Below, one piece after another: positions 58,905 to 64,000 of a DNA stretch of 64,000 nt (position 1 is the first letter of the stretch; each line of letters begins with the position of its first letter). The DNA comes from JACVRW01 sp963728495 (GTDB taxonomy: Bacteria > Actinomycetota > Thermoleophilia > Solirubrobacterales > Thermoleophilaceae). Under the pieces are notes generated by a model. It was not told the DNA's origin and made no database searches. It saw only the letters and a list, made by a program, of their open reading frames with translations. Position numbers and translations under genes: made by a program. The stretch is from NCBI GenBank assembly GCA_963728495.1, contig CAVSKI010000005.1, forward strand, positions 124,001 to 188,000. Reading direction: 5' to 3'.

Positions 58905-59303
58905 TTACATGAAGGGCTTCTCGCCGAAGGCAACCTTCTGCGAGTCAGCCGGGTCGATGCGACACGCCATCGAGGTGCCGTCGCCGTAGTAGCCCATCGA
59001 TACCGAGGAGACGATCTCGCGGTGCTGCACCGTGTAAGGCGACCCGCCCTCGGGAGTTACCTCGAGGTCGAAGATCCAGACCGGATTGCCGGCCACGTTC
59101 TCCCCCGTGTCCACGTGGCTCCGGATCAGTGCCATGCCCGAAGCGCCGACGGACAGAATGCGGTTCTGCTCGTGCGCCTGGCCCTGAAGCGAGCCACTGG
59201 CAGCCACCCCGCCGGCCACGTCCAGACCGCTCATCGCGCCCTGCTGGCCCTGGTACTGCTGGGCCTGGTCCATCGCGCCCTTCATCTTGCCTAGAAGCCC
59301 CAT
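58905..59303 (-). CDS. Soluble protein with Gln-rich N-terminus and small beta-domain (paralog 1)
   Basis: A 132-residue protein from ATG59303 with GGAG just upstream. The first 45 residues are Gln/Gly-rich (KGAMDQAQQYQGQQGAMSGL). The C-terminal beta-domain has IFDLEVTPEGGSPYTVQHRE, then MACRIDPADSQKVAFGE. It is the first of three neighbouring genes with this domain. The domain could be a lipid- or peptide-binding barrel; I do not know a name. Repeat element C lies upstream of it. Confidence 0.65.
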   Translation of the reverse strand: MGLLGKMKGAMDQAQQYQGQQGAMSGLDVAGGVAASGSLQGQAHEQNRILSVGASGMALIRSHVDTGENVAGNPVWIFDLEVTPEGGSPYTVQHREIVSSVSMGYYGDGTSMACRIDPADSQKVAFGEKPFM

Positions 59304-59416
59304 TGGCTTTCTCCTTCGGTTGCTCTGCCCACACCTCTCGGCCGGAGCGCGGCGATCTTGAGGGGGCCAGGACGGGTGTACTAGAGGCCCCCGGGGCGCA
59401 CCGCGAGCAAGAGGCT

Positions 59417-59782
59417 TGATGTGGGTTCGGGTGCGCCGCGCGCCCGCCCTGCGCTGCGCGAGTCGCCGGCGTGCCAAGCGGGCCTGCGTTTCTAACGGCA
59501 GCAACCAAGGGGGCGCGGCCGTGTTGTCGGACTTTGTCACGCCGCTGTAACGCGGTCGCTGGCCACTGTTCGAGTGGCAGGTTATGCACCCATAGATGCA
59601 CAATCCGACACTCGGCAGAGCGCAGGCGCGACAGCGCGATCGGCGCACCCGGCGTGTTACAGCGCCGCGACAGGCGTGACAGCTCGGCAGAACTCCGCCC
59701 TTGGTTGCTGCCGTTAAAGACGCCGGCCCCGCACACGGCAACTCGCGCAGCGCAATCGGGCGCCCGCACCGAACCCACATCA
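59417..59782. repeat. Long nested inverted-repeat element, copy C (most complete)
   Basis: The outer ends are perfect 14-bp inverted repeats TGATGTGGGTTCGG (59417-59430 and 59769-59782). Inside, GCGCTGCGCGAG (59451-59462) mirrors 59742-59753, and 19-bp TAACGGCAGCAACCAAGGG (59493-59511) mirrors 59698-59716 exactly. The arm cores GTCAC/GTAAC occur on both sides, and small hairpins (CCACT/AGTGG, TGCA/TGCA) lie in the centre. The element fills most of the 484-bp gap between 59303 and 59788. No coding sequence is credible in it. It is MITE-like in form. Confidence 0.8.
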
Positions 59783-59787
59783 CGCCG

Positions 59788-60756
59788 CTAGTCGTAGAAG
59801 TTGCGTACCCAGCGATGGCGGTGCAGGCGCTCCCGCACACGGGGGTCAAGACCGCCCCCGTCGGAGACCGCGATGTTGCGCTCGACGTTTCGCTTCGAGC
59901 GCATGCCCGGGATCACCGTCGAGACCGTCGGTTCGCTCAGCACGTAGCGCAGGGCCGTCTCCGCGATGTCCTCCTCGGCGATATCCAGGTCGGATGCGAT
60001 CGCCGTAACGCGGTCGTGCACCTCACGCGGGCGATCGCCGCGGAAGTAGTGCGATCGGTGATCGTCCTCGGCGAACTCGGTGTCGGGCCTGAGCGTGCCG
60101 GTCAGGCCACCCTCGTCGAGGGGCACGCGGGCGATCACGCCGACGCCGTGCTCGCGGCACGCCGGAAACAACTCATCCTCCGGAGACTGGTCGAAGACGT
60201 TGTAGATCACCTGCACGGTGTCCGCAGCGCCGGACTCGATCAGCCGAAGTGAGTTGGCCGGCTGGTGGTCGTTGATGGAGACGCCGAAGAAGCGGATCGA
60301 GCCCGCCGAGCGCAGCCCCTCGACCGCTTCGCGCCAGTCGCCCTGGTCGGCCCATGAGTCGTTCCAAACGTGGAGCTGGAGGAGGTCGATCGTGTCGAGA
60401 CCGAGGTTGCGCAGGCTGCGTTCGGCGCAGTCCCGCAGGTGTTCGGCGGGATACACGTCTTCGATGCGGGCCTCGTCGGGCGCGGGCCAGATCCCGTTCT
60501 TGGGCGGTACCTTCGTGGCCACGTGGATCGTCTCTGGGCGTGAGCCGACCACCTTGCCGACCAGTCGCTCACTGCGCCCATCACCATAGGCCAGCGCCGT
60601 ATCGATGAAGGTGAGCCCGCGGTCGATGGCGTGGTTGAGCGCGGAGATCGATTCGTCGTCGTCAGCGCCGCCCCACTGCGTCCCGCCGATCCCCCAGGCG
60701 CCGTAGCCGATCTCCGACACCTCGATACCCGTTCGTCCCAGCGGGCGATACTCCAT
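59788..60756 (-). CDS. Aldo/keto reductase
   Basis: A 322-residue TIM-barrel NADPH reductase. The catalytic tetrad is in DTALAYGDGRSE (Asp and Tyr), ATKVPPKNG (Lys) and LLQLHVWND (His). PLGRTGIEVSEIGYGAWGIG is the typical beginning, and the C-terminal part holds the NADP site. The substrate is unknown. It lies 1 bp downstream of the P1-peptidase gene on the same strand. Element C follows its stop after a few bases. Confidence 0.92.
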   Translation of the reverse strand: MEYRPLGRTGIEVSEIGYGAWGIGGTQWGGADDDESISALNHAIDRGLTFIDTALAYGDGRSERLVGKVVGSRPETIHVATKVPPKNGIWPAPDEARIEDVYPAEHLRDCAERSLRNLGLDTIDLLQLHVWNDSWADQGDWREAVEGLRSAGSIRFFGVSINDHQPANSLRLIESGAADTVQVIYNVFDQSPEDELFPACREHGVGVIARVPLDEGGLTGTLRPDTEFAEDDHRSHYFRGDRPREVHDRVTAIASDLDIAEEDIAETALRYVLSEPTVSTVIPGMRSKRNVERNIAVSDGGGLDPRVRERLHRHRWVRNFYD

Positions 60757-60757
60757 G

Positions 60758-61828
60758 TCAGGCCTTTCTCACTCCGAGAACCGACTCGAGCAGCTCGTAC
60801 GGGAAAGCCTCCACCCGGTTGCCGTCGCGGCCCACCATCGGCTCGGCACTACAGAGCGCGTTGAGCACCGCCTCGTGCACCACCTCGCCGGCCGCCTCGA
60901 AGAGCAGGCGCACCTCCGGCGAGTCGTCTCGCAGGAGCCCCAGCTCCACCAGCGACTCGCTGGTGTGGGGCACCCGGTGGGCGGTCGAGAAGGCGATCAC
61001 GTACTCGCCGCTGGCGTTGGAGGCAAACGACCCGGCCTTCGCCAGGCCGAACGTCGCGCGCCCCGCGAGGCGGCCCAGCTGGCGTTCTGAGAGCGGGGCG
61101 TCCGTGGCGAGCACGACCATCACCGAGCCGCCCTGGGCCGGCGGCTCGGGCTCCGCGGGTGCCGCTTGCGCCGCGGCGGCCTCGCCGACCAGCAGGTGCA
61201 GGTCGCGCCGAGCTCCGTAGTTGGGATTCACAAGGCAGCCCAGCACGCCGGCGTCGGTGATCCGCGACGCGCCGCCGATCCCCGCCTTGAAGCCGAAGGT
61301 GGTGGTGCCCGTTCCGGCCCCCAGGGCGCCCTCCCTCGTTTCGGCGGGCGAGGCGGCGGCGATGGCCTCGAGGGCGTGCTCGGGTCTCACCGCCAGGGCA
61401 CGGGCGTCCGACAGCCAGCCGTCGAAGCACTCCGCCACGATCACGTTGACCGTGTCGCGATCGCGCGCCGCATCGGGGCTGTGCCGCAGCAGGTGAATGA
61501 GCCCGCCCTCCCACACCGGGCCCACCGACAGCGTCGACGTGAGCAGCAGCGGGCTCTCGATCGTGCCCAGCTCCGCGAGCTGCGACAGGCCGGCCGGCTT
61601 GCCGTAGCCGTTGACCACATGGCAGGCGCCGAGGACATTTTGCTCGTAGACGTTGCCGGCGTGGGGCAGCACGGCTGTGACGCCCGTACGCAGCCGCTCG
61701 CCCTCGTTGAGCGTGCAGTGGCCGACCTGCACCCCCGGCACGTCGACGATCGCGTTCAGGTCGCCGGTCTGGAACCGGCCAACCGCGTAGCCCAGCTCGC
61801 GCAGTCGCTTGCGCACGGGCGGCAGCAT
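60758..61828 (-). CDS. P1 family (DmpA-like) autoprocessing aminopeptidase
   Basis: A 356-residue N-terminal-nucleophile hydrolase. Family features are LNAIVDVPGVQVGHCTLNEG near the N-terminus and AGTGTTTFGFKAGIGGASR. The autoprocessing site is in QGGSVMVVLATDAPLS, where cleavage before Ser makes the alpha and beta subunits. Members are D- and beta-aminopeptidases or L-aminopeptidase/D-esterases. The substrate is unknown. It is in the same transcription direction as the aldo/keto reductase and probably co-transcribed. Confidence 0.9.
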   Translation of the reverse strand: MLPPVRKRLRELGYAVGRFQTGDLNAIVDVPGVQVGHCTLNEGERLRTGVTAVLPHAGNVYEQNVLGACHVVNGYGKPAGLSQLAELGTIESPLLLTSTLSVGPVWEGGLIHLLRHSPDAARDRDTVNVIVAECFDGWLSDARALAVRPEHALEAIAAASPAETREGALGAGTGTTTFGFKAGIGGASRITDAGVLGCLVNPNYGARRDLHLLVGEAAAAQAAPAEPEPPAQGGSVMVVLATDAPLSERQLGRLAGRATFGLAKAGSFASNASGEYVIAFSTAHRVPHTSESLVELGLLRDDSPEVRLLFEAAGEVVHEAVLNALCSAEPMVGRDGNRVEAFPYELLESVLGVRKA

Positions 61829-61960
61829 ATGGCCGCCGCCCCGCTATCGGCCGCCCCAGGCCTGTGGGATGTACCTGGAAACTCGTGTCGAGCTCGATGT
61901 CGCCATGTCGAGCACTTTCACCTCGAGTCCCATGACACCCATGAGGTTGACTTCACACCG
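61829..61960. other. Intergenic gap with no recognised feature
   Basis: Between the cupin stop and the P1-peptidase start on the minus strand there are 132 bp. I see no strong hairpin, palindrome or open frame worth calling. It should hold the promoter of the P1-peptidase operon and the end of the cupin transcript. Confidence 0.5.
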
Positions 61961-62359
61961 TCAGCGCAAGGACGCCCACGGCTCCTCTTCGAAGACATCG
62001 ATCACCGAGTAGCCGTCGTCGCCGGCCGTCGGGGTCAGGATCACCGAGAGCTTGGCGTCCTCGTCGCCGACGGTGAACGAGGCGTGGACCACGTTCGTCG
62101 GGATGTAGACCGCCTCTCCGGGGGCGAGCTCGTGCTTGTCCTGCTCGAGCCACTGCTCGATGCGCCCCTCGCGCACCCAGATGATCTCCTCCTGCTCGGG
62201 ATGGCGATGGAAGGGGTGTCCCTGACCGGGCGACAGCCTGACGTCCATGACGCACAGTCCCGTCGACCCGGTGAGCGACGGCCGCGCGACCCACCCGCTC
62301 TCCCCCCACTCGAAGCTCTCACGCTCGATGTCCTCACTGGTGATGAATCTGCCGTTCAC
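61961..62359 (-). CDS. Cupin domain protein
   Basis: A 132-residue small beta-barrel protein. Metal-site motif 1 is HPFHRHPEQEEIIWVREG with the two His and a Glu, and motif 2 has PTNVVHASF with the third His. ELAPGEAVYIP is the usual inter-motif strand. It is the last gene of an operon with a TIM-barrel protein (4-base overlap) and a Tm-1-like protein. Its role is unknown; cupins bind metal and small carboxylates or sugars. Confidence 0.9.
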   Translation of the reverse strand: MNGRFITSEDIERESFEWGESGWVARPSLTGSTGLCVMDVRLSPGQGHPFHRHPEQEEIIWVREGRIEQWLEQDKHELAPGEAVYIPTNVVHASFTVGDEDAKLSVILTPTAGDDGYSVIDVFEEEPWASLR

Positions 62360-63189
62360 GCTCGTTCCTTGATCGGGATGGACTTGAAGCGCCTCATGTT
62401 CTCGGTCATGGCAACCTCGGTGGGAAGGCGCTCCATGCTCGACGCGCCGAAGAACCCGACCACGCCGTTCGTGCGCTCGATGACCGCCTGGGCGTCGTCG
62501 GGCTCGGCGATCGGCCCGCCATGGCAGAGGCAGAGGATCTCGGGGTTGACCTGCACGGCTGCGTCACGAAGCGCCTGGACGCGCTCGATGGCCTCGTCGA
62601 GCGAGAGGCCCGTCTGCGCACCGATCGAGCCGCCGGTCGTCAGCCCCATGTGCGGGACCAGCACGTCGGCGCCGGCGTCGGCCATCTTCCGCGCCTCGTC
62701 CTCGGTGAAGACGTAGGGGGCCGTCAGGAGGTCGAGCTCGTGGGCGTGCCGGATCATGTCGACCTCCAGGGCGTAGCTCATGCCCGTCTCCTCCAGCCCT
62801 GCTCGGAAGGTCCCGTCCATGAGCCCGACGGTCGGGAAGTTCTGCACGCCGCTGAAGCCCGCTTGCTTGACCTCCTCCAGGAAGACGGGCATAAGCCGGA
62901 ACGGGTCGGTGCCGCAGACGCCGGCCAGGACAGGAGTCTCGGCCACGACCGGCAGCACCTCGCGGGCCATGTCCATGACGATCGCGTTGGCGTCGCCGTA
63001 GGGCATCAGGCCGGCGAGCGAGCCACGGCCGGCCATCCGGTAGCGCCCCGAGTTGTAGATGATGATGAGGTCGGCGCCCCCGGCCTCGGCGAGCTTGGCC
63101 GACAGCCCGGTGCCGGCGCCTGCGCCGATCACCGGGCGTCCCTGCTGCACCTCGGCGCGCAGCGGCGCCAGCGCCTCCTCGCGAGTCAC
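62356..63189 (-). CDS. Phosphoenolpyruvate-hydrolase-like TIM-barrel protein
   Basis: A 277-residue TIM barrel. ATG63189 lies in an ATGA overlap with the Tm-1-like gene. Segments are GAGAGTGLSAKLAEAGGADL, IIIYNSGRYRMAGRGSLAGL, TPVLAGVCGTDPFRL, GVQNFPTVGLMDGTFR and CLCHGGPIAEPDDAQ. The family is the C-terminal half of plant Tm-1 and fungal homologs; the bacterial version is separate. It resembles PEP-mutase-like barrels. The substrate is not known. It pairs with the next gene as one functional unit. Confidence 0.85.
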   Translation of the reverse strand: MTREEALAPLRAEVQQGRPVIGAGAGTGLSAKLAEAGGADLIIIYNSGRYRMAGRGSLAGLMPYGDANAIVMDMAREVLPVVAETPVLAGVCGTDPFRLMPVFLEEVKQAGFSGVQNFPTVGLMDGTFRAGLEETGMSYALEVDMIRHAHELDLLTAPYVFTEDEARKMADAGADVLVPHMGLTTGGSIGAQTGLSLDEAIERVQALRDAAVQVNPEILCLCHGGPIAEPDDAQAVIERTNGVVGFFGASSMERLPTEVAMTENMRRFKSIPIKERA

Positions 63190-64000
63190 CGGTTCTCCTG
63201 GACGAGCTCGTGCAGGCGATCGGCCATCGCGGTGGCGAAGGCCGGGTCGTTGACATCGGTGTCGAGCTCCTGCACCTCCACGCGCGCGCCATCGAGGTGC
63301 TCGCGCAGGGCGTCGAAAAGGGCCTCGTCGGCCTCGCGGTCATGGAAGGGCTGGCCGTCGACGTCGATGGCCGACACGCCGCCCAGCGGCACGAAGAGGA
63401 CGGTAGGCGAGCCGGCCCGGTTGAGCTTCTCGGCAATCCGCCTTCCGAGCTCGGCGTTCTCGGAGGGGGTTGTGCGCATGAGCGTGATCGTCGGGTTGTG
63501 GACGTACAGTGTGCGGTCGGCAAAGCGCTCCGGCACCGTGTCGCGAGGTCCGAAATTGACCATGTCAAGCGCCCCCAGCGAGACCACCTGGGGCACGCCG
63601 GCCTCACCCGCCGCCTCGAGGCGGTCCGGTCCCGCCGAGAGGACGCCGCCGACGAGGTCGTCGGCCAGCTCGGTCGTCGTGAGGTCGAGCACCCCGGCGA
63701 GGAAGCCGCCGGTCGCCAGCGCCTCCATCGACTGTCCCCCGGTGCCCGTGGCGTGAAAGACCAGCACCTCATAGCCCAGCTCCTCCAGGCGCTCGCGGGC
63801 GCGGGTGACCGCCGCGGTGGTCACACCGAACATCGTCGCGCCGACCAGAGGCCGTGCCTCGCGCGCGGCCGGCACTGTGGCCCCGGCCATTCCCGCGATC
63901 GCCCCCGCCGCGTTCGCCAGGATCCGCTCGGAGATCTGATTGATCCCCGCGATGTCGACGACGGAGTACATCATCGTCACGTCCTTGGCCCCGACGTAGG
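63186..64000 (-). CDS. Tm-1-like ATP-binding (UPF0261) protein, partial (5' end outside window)
   Basis: The visible C-terminal part of about 271 residues belongs to the UPF0261/Tm-1-like ATP-binding family. Clear features are VVDIAGINQISERILANAAG, FGVTTAAVTRARERLEELGY, FHATGTGGQSMEALATGGFL and MRTTPSENAELGRRIAEKLN. In plants this domain is fused to the TIM barrel encoded here by the next gene; here the two are separate and overlap by four bases. The frame runs off the right window edge. Function in bacteria is unknown. Confidence 0.88.
   Translation of the reverse strand, partial: YVGAKDVTMMYSVVDIAGINQISERILANAAGAIAGMAGATVPAAREARPLVGATMFGVTTAAVTRARERLEELGYEVLVFHATGTGGQSMEALATGGFLAGVLDLTTTELADDLVGGVLSAGPDRLEAAGEAGVPQVVSLGALDMVNFGPRDTVPERFADRTLYVHNPTITLMRTTPSENAELGRRIAEKLNRAGSPTVLFVPLGGVSAIDVDGQPFHDREADEALFDALREHLDGARVEVQELDTDVNDPAFATAMADRLHELVQENR

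Noticed and set aside
59417..59782. Element C as an insertion sequence
   Set aside because: It has terminal inverted repeats but no transposase frame and no clear target-site duplication; called a repeat instead.

Overview
The window is a very GC-rich, gene-dense chromosome segment with GTG and TTG starts, 1-4 nt gene overlaps and few promoter-like AT-rich patches. Its content (paired F420-type oxidoreductases, a KorAB 2-oxoglutarate:ferredoxin oxidoreductase, split PntAA/PntAB/PntB transhydrogenase, an OpuC-type compatible-solute transporter, a DipZ-like protein, a 3Fe-4S ferredoxin and a secreted propeller with a cysteine pair in every blade) points to an aerobic actinobacterium. The class Thermoleophilia (Solirubrobacterales-like) is my best guess, by inference only. 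I see no rRNA, tRNA, CRISPR array, transposase, integrase or phage genes.

Layout. 0-5.1 kb: a sugar or polyol uptake cluster (binding protein, two permeases, IclR regulator, SDR) divergent from a zinc dehydrogenase, with palindromes between them. 5.2-9.8 kb: an orphan response regulator, two alpha/beta hydrolases, a quinone-oxidoreductase-like MDR and a secreted propeller-like protein. 9.9-11.7 kb: a small Gly/Cys triplet-repeat protein followed by a DsbA-family protein and a sulfurtransferase. 12-18.5 kb: F420-type enzymes, the OpuC operon, a methyltransferase and a DUF1684 gene. 18.6-22.5 kb: a septum-formation-like membrane protein, a secreted propeller and a sulfatase. 22.6-25.7 kb: a TetR regulator with MtnA and a class II aldolase (methylthio-sugar salvage), then an Ldh-family dehydrogenase. 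25.7-35.3 kb: GNAT, KorAB, a DUF1254 protein, FMN reductase, YceI/MarR and the transhydrogenase operon. 35.3-42.7 kb: a RemA-like small protein, SDR, HD-GYP and hybrid-kinase pair, rhodanese, PfkB kinase, an ArfB-like rescue factor and small proteins. 42.8-47.7 kb: an HxlR regulator, two HtrA-like proteases, truncated globin, NlpC/P60 lipoprotein, DUF1244, ferredoxin and a PAS protein. 47.7-54.2 kb: ALDH, SDR, Baeyer-Villiger/FMO-type monooxygenase, DipZ-like protein and a hydrolase. 54.1-59.3 kb: a STAS protein and PP2C/kinase partner-switching pair, an M23 peptidase and three related small beta-domain proteins. 59.8-64 kb: aldo/keto reductase, P1 peptidase, and a cupin / TIM-barrel / Tm-1-like operon cut by the window end.

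Two families of non-coding inverted-repeat DNA run through the window. The short family is a GC-rich hairpin followed by TT (tandem at 5.1 kb, single at 35.3 and 51.5 kb). The long family is about 240-370 bp of nested inverted repeats (11.7, 40.4 and 59.4 kb). Of thirteen convergent gene junctions, the four with a gap above 20 bp are exactly the four that carry one of these elements; the rest overlap or nearly touch. The most novel-looking items are the Gly-Cys-X protein beside thiol and sulfur enzymes, the long nested-repeat family, the three beta-domain paralogs, and a transhydrogenase gene whose conserved N-terminus can only begin at CTG.
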